This document shows positions 8,709-16,061 of a stretch of 31,062 nt of DNA, in pieces (within the stretch, counting starts at the first letter, position 1; every line of letters begins with the position of its first letter). Origin of the DNA: CAZAOY01 sp964486925. GTDB taxonomy: Bacteria > Bacillota > Clostridia > Oscillospirales > Ruminococcaceae. The notes under the pieces were generated by a model that worked only from the letters and a program-made list of their open reading frames with translations, did not search any database and was not told where the DNA came from. Both the position numbers and the translations under genes were made by a program. The DNA lies in contig CAZAOY010000031.1 of NCBI GenBank assembly GCA_964486925.1, positions 1-31,062 of the forward strand, written 5' to 3'.

Positions 8709-9881
8709 TTATGCAAAGATGGTTAGTAGTACACCTGCCGCAACCGCTGAACCGATAACGCCGGCAACGTTAGGCCCCATAGCGTGCATTAGTAGGAAGT
8801 TAGTAGGATTAGCTTCCGCACCAACCTTTTGGGAAACTCTAGCCGCCATAGGTACAGCCGAAACACCCGCAGATCCGATCAGTGGATTTACCTTTCCGCC
8901 TGTTAGCTTGTACATTAGCTTGCCGAACAACACACCTGCCGCAGTACCAACGCCAAATGCAACAAGTCCTAATACGATAATCTGTATAGTCTGGACCTGT
9001 AAAAACTGTGACGCTGTCGCTGTTGCACCAACCGAAACTCCAAGGAAGATGGTAACGATGTTCATTAGCTCGTTTTGAGCGGTCTTAACAAGTCTTTCCA
9101 CCACACCGGATTCCTTCATAAGGTTACCGAGCATTAACATACCAAGTAGCGGTGTTGCAGAAGGAACTAGGAAAGCAACTATTAATGTAACGATAATTGG
9201 GAACACAATCTTTTCGGTCTTAGATACAGGACGAAGCTGGCTCATAACAACCGAACGTTCCTTTTTAGTGGTAAGCGCCTTCATAATCGGAGGCTGAATT
9301 ACCGGAACTAAAGCCATGTATGAGTAAGCCGCAACCGCAATTGAACCGAGTATTGAAGGTGCAAGGGTCTTAGCAACGTAGATCGCTGTAGGACCATCCG
9401 CTCCCCCGATTATACCAATAGCCGCCGCAAATTCAGGCGACATGCCTAGTATGATAGCTCCAAGGAAGGTAAAGAATATACCCGCCTGCGCCGCCGCACC
9501 AAGTAAAAAGCTTCTTGGGTTAGCAATAAGCGGTCCAAAGTCGGTCATACATCCGATACCGAGGAAGATCAGTGACGGATAGATACCAAGCTTTACTCCA
9601 AGATAGAGAAAGTCCAGTAACCCCCCCTTGTTTATAACCTGCTGTATATCTAAAGTTTTACCAACGAAGAAGTCCATATGAAACAGCTCGCCGTTTGGGA
9701 TGTTTGTAAGCATCATACCAAACGCGATTGGTAAAAGTAGAAGTGGCTCATAACCTCTGCCTATAGCAAGGTAGATAAGTACGCCAGAGATAAGTATCAT
9801 TACAAACTGTTGCCAGCTTAGGTTTAAAAACCCCGATTTAGTAATTATATCCTGTACACTTTGTATAAGTACGTCAAACAT
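8709..9881 (-). CDS. Sodium-translocating decarboxylase beta subunit (OadB/GcdB family)
   Basis: 390 residues from the ATG at 9881 with AAGGA 9 bases upstream; an in-frame TTG further up (9899) overlaps this ribosome site and is rejected. It is a polytopic membrane protein that removes CO2 from carboxybiotin and couples this to sodium export. Family features seen: PIAFGMMLTNIP near the N-terminus, the re-entrant segment FGPLIANPRSFLLGAAAQ, GIIGGADGPTAIYVAKTLAP, and AAGVLFGKLMYKLTGGKVNPLIGSAGVSAVPMAAR, which carries the NPLIGSAG element. The OadG-like gene lies upstream on the same strand. The substrate of the complex (oxaloacetate, methylmalonyl-CoA or glutaconyl-CoA) cannot be set because the alpha subunit is not in the window. 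Confidence 0.95.
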   Translation of the reverse strand: MFDVLIQSVQDIITKSGFLNLSWQQFVMILISGVLIYLAIGRGYEPLLLLPIAFGMMLTNIPNGELFHMDFFVGKTLDIQQVINKGGLLDFLYLGVKLGIYPSLIFLGIGCMTDFGPLIANPRSFLLGAAAQAGIFFTFLGAIILGMSPEFAAAIGIIGGADGPTAIYVAKTLAPSILGSIAVAAYSYMALVPVIQPPIMKALTTKKERSVVMSQLRPVSKTEKIVFPIIVTLIVAFLVPSATPLLGMLMLGNLMKESGVVERLVKTAQNELMNIVTIFLGVSVGATATASQFLQVQTIQIIVLGLVAFGVGTAAGVLFGKLMYKLTGGKVNPLIGSAGVSAVPMAARVSQKVGAEANPTNFLLMHAMGPNVAGVIGSAVAAGVLLTIFA

Positions 9882-10082
9882 ATTACGTTTTCCTTTCAAA
9901 TAAATAATAATGATTACGGTTGTAAAGCAAAGCTACGCTAAGCAAGACCAGAATAAACCGTTTGCAAAAGCTAGAGCATAATCAACAGGTAATAAACCCA
10001 AAGCCAAAAGTTAATGCATTCATAGTTTTATCACCATATTGGAAAGATCTAAGCTTTTGTAGGATAGCTTATTAGGTTGCCT

Positions 10083-10493
10083 TTAGAAAGGTCGCGTGTT
10101 GTCAAAGGTACTAGCTGATTTCCAAGCGTTTTGGGATTGTCTTTTATCATTAGCCTTCTTTATAGACCTAATCACAAAGGGTTTTTCATTACCTTCTGCT
10201 TTAAATAAACATGATATCGCCGCAGTTATTGCCGCAACAATGCTGTCATCCTCAACAGCCGTATCCACTACAGGCGGGTTGTTTACTACAGTATTTGTGG
10301 TAGGCGGTGTCTTAACTTCCTCATTTTTATCACCGCTTTGTTTCTTTTTATCGCCCGAAAACGCCTCAAAGATCTTGCCCATTGCCGCAACAAGCAGTAC
10401 CAGAACAACCAAAGCCGCGAATACTACAAGTAAACCTGTAACCACTACAGACCAGGTGTTTGCAGTAAAGAATGTCCATATATTTTTATCCAA
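10083..10493 (-). CDS. OadG-family small subunit of the sodium-pump decarboxylase
   Basis: 136 residues starting with TTG. The start is decided by GGAGG exactly 8 bases upstream; the ATG inside that spacer (10500) gives only a four-codon peptide. One N-terminal membrane helix (about 14-39) is followed by a charged, proline-rich linker (54-75), then IVAAITAAI, which is typical of OadG-type gamma/delta chains, and a basic tail ending in NAWKSAS. These subunits anchor and stabilise the carboxyltransferase on the membrane beta subunit. It precedes oadB by about 200 bases, with no gene in between. A longer opposite-strand frame (10096-10545) is judged a shadow because it has no ribosome site or recognisable domain. 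Confidence 0.8.
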   Translation of the reverse strand: MDKNIWTFFTANTWSVVVTGLLVVFAALVVLVLLVAAMGKIFEAFSGDKKKQSGDKNEEVKTPPTTNTVVNNPPVVDTAVEDDSIVAAITAAISCLFKAEGNEKPFVIRSIKKANDKRQSQNAWKSASTFDNTRPF

Positions 10494-10661
10494 AATACAT
10501 CCTCCTTTATGTTTATTTATAGATCCAAGATGTGCGCTTTTTTAACACAGCAACAAGATATACTTTACTATCTATTGATACTACAAACGCTAAGCATATT
10601 ATCTAAAAACACACTAACATTTGGTTGCTAGGTTAATACGCAATCCATCTTTCCCCATCAT

Positions 10662-10690
10662 ATTATACTACATTCTCACAGAAAATTCAA
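10662..10690 (-). promoter_or_regulatory. Sigma-A promoter of the oadG-oadB operon
   Basis: On the minus strand TTGAAT (10690-10685), a 17-base spacer and a perfect TATAAT (10667-10662). Just upstream lies a very A/T-rich stretch (about 10691-10740) that could act as an UP element. The transcript would have a leader of about 160 bases in which I recognise no known RNA family. The whole 10494-10776 interval holds only this promoter and leader. Confidence 0.75.
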
Positions 10691-10776
10691 GTGTTATTTT
10701 CAATTTTTTCATTTTATTTTAATGTTTTATCTTTGTTTAGCAAAACACTTAACAAGTTACAGATAAAATCGGTAGG

Positions 10777-11589
10777 TTAGCCGATCTTTTGTAGGATAAT
10801 CTCTCTTTCAAGGTTATCGCTTAGTATCGCCTTGTTCTGCTCTGGAGTGAGCCCTAGCTTTAAAAATAGATCTAATTCGTCACTATGTCGCCACATTGGA
10901 AAGTCACTACCGAAGAAGAACCTCTTATAACCTAGCTTTTCGATAATCATCGCCGCCTTATCCTTGTCCAAAAAGGAAAGAGCACTACAGGTATCAAAGA
11001 GCAGGTTGTCGTAAATATATGTATCGACCACATCATCCCAGTGCATATATCCCCCAAAGTGTGGCGCAATCAGCTTTAGCTTTGGAAACCGCTTTGCCAC
11101 ATTTGCGATACGGTATGGTGCAGAGTAGTCATATCGATCGTCCCCCGCATGGGTTAAAACAGGCATATTACATTCCGATAACGCTGAATAGATGTAGTCC
11201 ATGGATTGGTCATCGACGTTAAACCGCTGAAAATCAGGGTGTAGCTTTATCCCTTTAAATCCAAAGGATACTAGCCTTTTTATCTCCTCATCTGGCTTTT
11301 CCATATCCGGGTGAAGTGTGCCAAACCCTATAAACTGATCGGGATACCGATCACAGGAAGCCTTGATAAAGTTGTTAATCGGGATGACCTGCTCCTTAAC
11401 TGTAGCGGTGGAGCAGACAAGGTATCTGCTGACACCGATGGTATCGCCGCTCTTTATAAGCTCCTCGCAGACTCCAATGCTGTCCATAGGCAGGTCATAG
11501 AATGAGCCGATAGACTCGGTTGCCTTTGCGGCTATCTTCTCGGGAAATATATGCGCGTGTGCGTCGAATATTCTGTAACTGCTTTGCAT
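10777..11589 (-). CDS. Metal-dependent amidohydrolase (amidohydrolase-2 type TIM barrel)
   Basis: 270 residues, ATG with AGGAGAAGG upstream. The metal ligands of the amidohydrolase superfamily are visible in order: HAH (11-13, in FDAHAHIFPE), H147 in LTHAGDD, H177 in APHFGG and D229 in FGSDFPMW. The pattern matches the PF04909 group (ACMSD-like decarboxylases and related hydrolases) rather than the lysine-bridged binuclear amidohydrolases. The protein is short and lacks extra domains. It is the third gene of a run with the histidine phosphatase and AI-2E protein, 19 bases after the latter. Substrate unknown. Confidence 0.85.
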   Translation of the reverse strand: MQSSYRIFDAHAHIFPEKIAAKATESIGSFYDLPMDSIGVCEELIKSGDTIGVSRYLVCSTATVKEQVIPINNFIKASCDRYPDQFIGFGTLHPDMEKPDEEIKRLVSFGFKGIKLHPDFQRFNVDDQSMDYIYSALSECNMPVLTHAGDDRYDYSAPYRIANVAKRFPKLKLIAPHFGGYMHWDDVVDTYIYDNLLFDTCSALSFLDKDKAAMIIEKLGYKRFFFGSDFPMWRHSDELDLFLKLGLTPEQNKAILSDNLEREIILQKIG

Positions 11590-11608
11590 TAACCTTCTCC
11601 TGTCTGTT

Positions 11609-12652
11609 TTACTTAAGTGTTAGGTAGTAGGATCGTACCTCTAGGCAGAGTATCTGTACAAATCCCGCAACAGGAACAGAGATAAACATCCCAATCCCGC
11701 CCCAAAGCTGACTACACGCTAACAGCGCAAACAGCCCCACAAGTGGATGTATCCCAACTGAATCCGCCTGAAACTTAGGAGCTACGATACTGCCTTGTAC
11801 CTGCTGAACGATTATAATAAAGACTAAAACTATAATTAACTTTGTAAACCCACCGTCGATAAGCGCAATGATTGCAGGAAAAGCCGCCGCCACATACGCC
11901 CCCACATACGGGATAAAATCGAATAGAAATGCGATAAACGCAAATAAAAATGCATTCTCTAACCCTATTATCATAAACCCAATCCACATTACTACCGCCA
12001 TCATACCTGCTAACAGAGTTTTCATCTTTAGGTAGTTCCACACCATAGTATGGCTCTTTTCTAAAACGGTGGACACAATACGGTTGGTGTTCTTATCGGT
12101 AAAGAGCGACCTAAACGAAGCGATCATCCGATCGCCGTCGATTAAAAAGTATATTACAAACATAAAGATAAAGGACGCATCAAACAGTATACCAGGGATA
12201 ACCGATAGCTTAACAAATACATTCCCCGCTATAGATCCTAGCGCTTTTACTAAAGTTTGATAGTTTTCCTTAATTAAGGTCTGGATGTTGCTAAGCAGTC
12301 CGCCGTCAATTCCAAAGGAAGCCAGCACCTCATCAAGGGAGGAGATATACTCCAAAAAGCGTTCGCTGTATACAGGCAGAAGATTTATAAAGCTGTTGAC
12401 CTGTTTTGTTAGAATCGGTGTAAAGAGCGACACAATCAGCGTTAACACAACCACAACGAGTATTAGTGTAATCGGGATGGAAAAACCCTTCTTTACCTTC
12501 GCCTTATTCTCAATAAGGGTCATTAACGGATACAACATGTACGCAATTATCGCCGCAATCCCAAATAGATAGACCGTTTTAGAGAATACAATCACACCTA
12601 CTATTACAGATACTACCGTGATAAAAAAAATTGTCTGCTTTTTAGTAAACAT
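11609..12652 (-). CDS. AI-2E family (PerM/YtvI-type) membrane transporter
   Basis: 347 residues, ATG with GAGGAGGG 5-6 bases upstream. Predicted helices: two at the N-terminus (about 8-48), one near 57-80, then a soluble stretch (about 85-140), then a cluster of helices to the C-terminus containing FIPYVGAYVAAAFPAIIAL and GSIVAPKFQADSVGIHPL, both typical of the AI-2E/PerM family (COG0628). Members are described as exporters of small molecules including autoinducer-2 or as sodium/proton antiporters; the name is historical and no LuxS is present here. It sits between the phosphatase (116-base gap with a complex hairpin) and the amidohydrolase. Confidence 0.9.
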   Translation of the reverse strand: MFTKKQTIFFITVVSVIVGVIVFSKTVYLFGIAAIIAYMLYPLMTLIENKAKVKKGFSIPITLILVVVVLTLIVSLFTPILTKQVNSFINLLPVYSERFLEYISSLDEVLASFGIDGGLLSNIQTLIKENYQTLVKALGSIAGNVFVKLSVIPGILFDASFIFMFVIYFLIDGDRMIASFRSLFTDKNTNRIVSTVLEKSHTMVWNYLKMKTLLAGMMAVVMWIGFMIIGLENAFLFAFIAFLFDFIPYVGAYVAAAFPAIIALIDGGFTKLIIVLVFIIIVQQVQGSIVAPKFQADSVGIHPLVGLFALLACSQLWGGIGMFISVPVAGFVQILCLEVRSYYLTLK

Positions 12653-12676
12653 TTGTCCCTCCTCGCGGCTTATTAT

Positions 12677-12726
12677 GGTTTAAGGCTAAATCCTTCGCAA
12701 AAGGATAATCATTTTGCGATTAAACC
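12677..12726 (-). other. Nested and competing hairpins between phosphatase and AI-2E genes
   Basis: Outer arms GGTTTAA (12677-12683) and TTAAACC (12720-12726) enclose inner arms TCGCAAAA (12695-12702) and TTTTGCGA (12712-12719). A second, mutually exclusive pair ATCCTT (12690-12695) and AAGGAT (12701-12706) shares the same bases. The fold is directly upstream of the AI-2E ribosome site. It could be an intercistronic stabiliser or an attenuator; no T-run follows. Confidence 0.4.
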
Positions 12727-12768
12727 AAAACATATAGTAAACGGCATATTACAGATAATTTTCCTAAC

Positions 12769-13431
12769 CTATTCAGATAATGATTCAAATAGGCTTTTAC
12801 CTACCGTGACACTAGGGTCAGCACCTAGCGGTAATGGCTCAAAAACCTCCATTACACCAAAGTTATCCCACATTGCTCTGTCTAATATTAGGGTGTAACC
12901 CTTGCCGTTGCCAATACCGAACATGTCCTGTAACTTTGGCACACCGATACTGCTTAGGATGTTCATTATCACCCCGCCATGGGTAACCACCGCCACATGG
13001 GTTAGGTCGTTTTTAATGATATCTTCTATTATAAAGTGTAGACTATCCATAATCCGCTGATTAAAGGAAGCGGTATCCTCTGCATTTGGGATAGCCATAC
13101 TAAATTTGCTGCTTCTCCACTGCTCGTATACAGGGTCTTTAGATAGCTCCTCTACCGAGCGCCCCTCAAAGTCGCCAAAAGAATACTCACGTAAGCCCTC
13201 TATAACGGTTTGCTCCATAAATGGATAGATTATCTTGGCTGTCTGTTTACAGCGCTTTAGCGGGCTTACATATACCTTGCCCACATTTGGGTATTCGTAT
13301 GTATCCACAAGGGATTTTATCTCATCAATCCCCTGCTGACATAGGTCGATATCGGTTGAACCCATATATCGGCTCTCAATGTTTCCTTGGGTTATACCAT
13401 GTCGTATAAAATGTATCTTGTAAACCTTCAT
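12769..13431 (-). CDS. Histidine phosphatase family protein
   Basis: 220 residues, ATG with AGGA upstream. The catalytic RHG (10-12) has the nucleophile H11; E82 in REYSFGDFEG is the likely acid/base; H151 in VVTHGG completes the site. SPLKRCKQTA (56-65) supplies the usual phosphate-binding arginine. This is the phosphoglycerate-mutase-like branch 1 histidine phosphatase family (PF00300), which includes broad phosphatases, CobC-like alpha-ribazole phosphatases and GpmB. No cobalamin genes are adjacent, so CobC is not supported. It heads the run with the AI-2E protein and amidohydrolase. Substrate unknown. Confidence 0.9.
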   Translation of the reverse strand: MKVYKIHFIRHGITQGNIESRYMGSTDIDLCQQGIDEIKSLVDTYEYPNVGKVYVSPLKRCKQTAKIIYPFMEQTVIEGLREYSFGDFEGRSVEELSKDPVYEQWRSSKFSMAIPNAEDTASFNQRIMDSLHFIIEDIIKNDLTHVAVVTHGGVIMNILSSIGVPKLQDMFGIGNGKGYTLILDRAMWDNFGVMEVFEPLPLGADPSVTVGKSLFESLSE

Positions 13432-13552
13432 TTTGTAAATTCCTATCTATTATGTACCAATACACTAATAAAAACCTTTAAAACCCCTACTTTAACCTAT
13501 GCGGTATTATTAATGTCTTACACAGTGTTATCTCAAATTGGTACACGCTTAT

Positions 13553-13598
13553 TTAGGGCGGATTCTGCAACGATAATACCAAAACCCGCCCAAATATT
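13553..13598 (-). terminator. Hairpin downstream of the ROK kinase
   Basis: GGGCGG and CCGCCC, extended on the minus strand to GGGCGGGTT/AATCCGCCC (nine pairs with one G-T), within about 50 bases past the ROK gene stop. The following bases TAAATAAG are not a T-run, so it is a probable but not classical terminator. Coordinates are approximate. Confidence 0.4.
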
Positions 13599-13610
13599 AA
13601 TTCCTATAAG

Positions 13611-14567
13611 CTAGTTGCTCTTTCCAAGCATGGCCGCACCGATAAGTCCCGCATCACTTCCAAGGGTTGCAACTAATATCTTAGTGTTTTTATCTCCATC
13701 CCTAGTGTAAACTTCCTTAGAAACCTCACGGATTAACGGTTTAATTAGATAGTCCTTCTCCTTGCTTAAACCACCACCGATAGTAAGGATCTCAGGTTGG
13801 AAGATATTTATTATGTTAGTGATACCGCAAGCTAGATATTTAACATACTCATCAACTACAGCAGAACCTGATTTATCTCCCCTTCTCATTGCATCAAAGG
13901 AGGTTTTACCGTTAATCTTGCCGCCGTTTTCCTTAGAAATCTCCCACATTAAAGATTCCTTGTTTGCTTCCATAGCTTCCTTAGTCATGTTAATAAGCCC
14001 GGTTGCAGAGGAGTATGCCTCAAAACAGCCATCTCTGCCGCAGGTACAATGACGTCCGCCACGTTCGATTACGATATGTCCAAGCTCCGCACCCGCATAG
14101 TTAAAACCGGTAAAGATCTTGTCATCGATAACCACACCGCCGCCAACTCCGGTTCCAAGGGTTATCATTACAAATATCTTAGCCTCAGCCGCAGAGCCCG
14201 CAAGGTATTCACCAAACGCCGCCGCATTAGCATCATTTTCAAGGTAAACAGGGCAGTTAAATGCCTTATGTAACCACTCGCCCATCGGTACATCATGGAA
14301 ATCAAGGTTGTTTGAGTATCCAATAACCCCGGTGTCCTTAATAACACTTCCAGGACAGCCAACACCTAGCCATTCGATCTGATCAATTGTAAGGTTGGCA
14401 TTAGCGATAGCTTCGTTAGCAACCTTGATCATATCGTCTACTATATCTCTAGCCGGACGTGGGGTGTTTGTTTTTGTAGTAGCGGTGGATACTATGTTGT
14501 AGTTTTCATCCACAACCCCCGCAACGATGTTAGTTCCCCCAAGATCAATCCCTAAATAATGTTTCAT
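13611..14567 (-). CDS. ROK family sugar kinase (glucokinase-like)
   Basis: 318 residues, ATG with GGAG upstream. The ATP-binding motif GIDLGGTNI (6-14), catalytic D112 in LENDANAAAFGE, H164 in ELGHIVIERGG and the zinc-binding cysteines of CTCGRDGC (174-181) are all present, so this is a kinase and not a ROK repressor (there is no N-terminal helix-turn-helix). Most single-domain ROK kinases of Clostridia act on glucose; some accept mannose, fructose or N-acylated sugars. It follows manA by 48 bases with no terminator, which makes mannose or glucose the likely substrate. The name glucokinase would be acceptable but is not proven by sequence. Confidence 0.9.
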   Translation of the reverse strand: MKHYLGIDLGGTNIVAGVVDENYNIVSTATTKTNTPRPARDIVDDMIKVANEAIANANLTIDQIEWLGVGCPGSVIKDTGVIGYSNNLDFHDVPMGEWLHKAFNCPVYLENDANAAAFGEYLAGSAAEAKIFVMITLGTGVGGGVVIDDKIFTGFNYAGAELGHIVIERGGRHCTCGRDGCFEAYSSATGLINMTKEAMEANKESLMWEISKENGGKINGKTSFDAMRRGDKSGSAVVDEYVKYLACGITNIINIFQPEILTIGGGLSKEKDYLIKPLIREVSKEVYTRDGDKNTKILVATLGSDAGLIGAAMLGKSN

Positions 14568-14615
14568 AATTTTTTCTCCATTCTTTTATAATTTATTGTA
14601 TATTAGTAAGTTTTG

Positions 14616-15578
14616 TTATACCTTAGTGTAAAGCACCTGCCCCCTGCCTGATAGGGTAAAGTTTCCAAAACCTGCAGGTAAAAACATGCTTTCGCCTATG
14701 GTTAGGGTATCCTCCCCACGCTCGCTTGTAAAGTTAAGCGTTCCGGCTAAGCATAGTAGATGTACAAAGGAGGTCTTATCCACCGAAAGCTTTGCCGATG
14801 AAGTAATGTTTATATCAGATACCGTAAAATATTCACAGCTTGATAACCCCTGTTTAGTATACCCTTCAAAAAACTCCAGTGAACCTCTAGGCTTAGAGCT
14901 GTTATCCGATGGCTTTAGGTCTGTTACGTCAATAGCCTTGCTGACATGCAGTTCTCTCTTGTTGCCCTCTGGGGTAACCCTGTCGTAGTCATAGATTCTA
15001 TATGTGGTGTTGGAGTTTTGCTGTATCTCGGCAATAAGAATGCCCTTGCCGATTGCATGCAGAGTACCCGCTTCAATAAAGAACACATCCCCCTTTGTTA
15101 CAGCCACCTTGTTTGTTACCTCAAGTAGAGTGTTGTCCTCAATCCGCTTTGCAAACTCCTCTTTTGATATCTCTTTAGTAAACCCGTAAAGCAGATGTGC
15201 ATCCTCATCACAGTCTACGATATACCACATCTCGGTCTTGCCGTATTCTCCTTCGTTTGCCAGTGCGTAGGTGTTATCCGGATGAACCTGAACCGATAGG
15301 TTATCCTTTGCATCGATTAGCTTTATTAATATGGGAAAGTCCTTAAACCTTTCGCAGTTACTGCCTAGTATGCTCTCCCTGTTAGTGTCGATATAGCTTT
15401 CTAGTGTTTTACCCTTAAAGCTTCCGTTTGTAATAATACTCTGTCCATCCTTGTGACAGGAAAGCTCCCAAGACTCCGCTATCTTTGCGACACCCTGCCC
15501 TTTGTTGTATTCACTAGACAGCTTACTGCCGCCCCAGATATAGTCCTTTAGCGGTGGGGATAGTTTTATTGGATACAT
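14616..15578 (-). CDS. manA: Mannose-6-phosphate isomerase, class I
   Basis: 320 residues; the ATG at 15578 has a GGGAGGATT ribosome site just upstream. It interconverts mannose-6-phosphate and fructose-6-phosphate. Zinc ligands of type I isomerases are visible: Q97 and H99 in SVQVHPD, E117 in KTEMWYIV and H174 in FIEAGTLHAIGKG. The N-terminal LKDYIWGG is a family hallmark. The length fits the short Firmicutes form (about 310-320 residues) rather than the 390-residue enterobacterial form. It is co-directional with the ROK kinase, so the pair can carry free mannose to glycolysis. Its own promoter lies 200 bases upstream, behind a structured leader. Confidence 0.95.
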   Translation of the reverse strand: MYPIKLSPPLKDYIWGGSKLSSEYNKGQGVAKIAESWELSCHKDGQSIITNGSFKGKTLESYIDTNRESILGSNCERFKDFPILIKLIDAKDNLSVQVHPDNTYALANEGEYGKTEMWYIVDCDEDAHLLYGFTKEISKEEFAKRIEDNTLLEVTNKVAVTKGDVFFIEAGTLHAIGKGILIAEIQQNSNTTYRIYDYDRVTPEGNKRELHVSKAIDVTDLKPSDNSSKPRGSLEFFEGYTKQGLSSCEYFTVSDINITSSAKLSVDKTSFVHLLCLAGTLNFTSERGEDTLTIGESMFLPAGFGNFTLSGRGQVLYTKV

Positions 15579-15767
15579 ATATTAATCCTCCCATGTAGAT
15601 TTTGTCAGTCAGATCTATCGGTTATATTACCATAAATACCAAAGGCTAGCCGATAAACCCGCCACCCAAGCTGTTAATCGTTACCGTATATTACGGTCAA
15701 AGGCGACCTAACACAGCGTGCACCAGGTCAGATGACCACCATACAGTATAGGTATCACCTATTGTAT
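15579..15767 (-). other. Structured leader of manA, no known RNA family recognised
   Basis: About 190 transcribed bases precede manA. Small perfect inverted repeats include TATCGG/CCGATA (about 15617-15653), ACCGTA-TAT-TACGGT (15683-15697), GGTCA-GA-TGACC (15727-15738) and ATAGGT-ATC-ACCTAT (15748-15762). The last is 5 to 19 bases after the inferred transcription start, where an operator could lie. I do not recognise a described riboswitch. Confidence 0.35.
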
Positions 15768-15773
15768 AGATGT

Positions 15774-15802
15774 ATTATACCAAATATAACAAGAAAAGTA
15801 AA
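15774..15802 (-). promoter_or_regulatory. Promoter of manA-ROK operon
   Basis: On the minus strand TTTACT (15802-15797), a 17-base spacer and a perfect TATAAT (15779-15774) preceded by TGG, that is, an extended -10. Transcription would start near 15767. Confidence 0.7.
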
Positions 15803-15848
15803 TAGCTTTTTAACATTTAGTTTTATATTTTTGTCTGTATTTTTTCAT

Positions 15849-16030
15849 GACATGTAAGTCGAATATAACACTGTCAAGCAAGCTTTACTCGACAACACTG
15901 TCGTTTTAAATGGATATCAAACTACCCTAACCAACTTATAATTAATATGTCAGTTGGTTTCAATCCTTGTGCACCGACAAGCATGTCAACACGCTTACAT
16001 TTGCTTCAAATAACACGCGACATATATGTC
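15849..16030. repeat. Phased array of a short palindrome, GACA-N4-TGTC (array A)
   Basis: Perfect copies at 15891-15902, 15976-15987 and 16019-16030, plus one copy with a single mismatch at 15849-15860. Starts are separated by 42, 85 and 43 bases, which fits one 42-43-base period with a degenerate or missing copy near 15933. A different inverted repeat, AACCAACT (15929-15936)/AGTTGGTT (15952-15959), sits where the missing copy would be. The array fills the space between the mnmA stop and the manA promoter; there is no coding sequence in it. The same motif occurs in array B (28933-29038). Confidence 0.6.
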
Positions 16031-16061
16031 AACTAGTTTTTCATACCACAAAACACCAATC

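Noticed and set aside
10096..10545. 149-residue plus-strand frame opposite the OadG-like gene
   Set aside because: No ribosome site, no recognisable domain; the minus-strand frame has GGAGG, a promoter, OadG pattern and an oadB neighbour.
11775..12041. 88-residue alternative-frame reading inside the AI-2E gene
   Set aside because: Same-strand shadow of a complete membrane protein gene; no ribosome site.
15849..16030. CRISPR array, because short palindromes recur at regular distance
   Set aside because: The repeated core is only 12 bases with a variable centre, spacer-like parts are not uniform unique sequences between identical repeats, and no cas genes are present.
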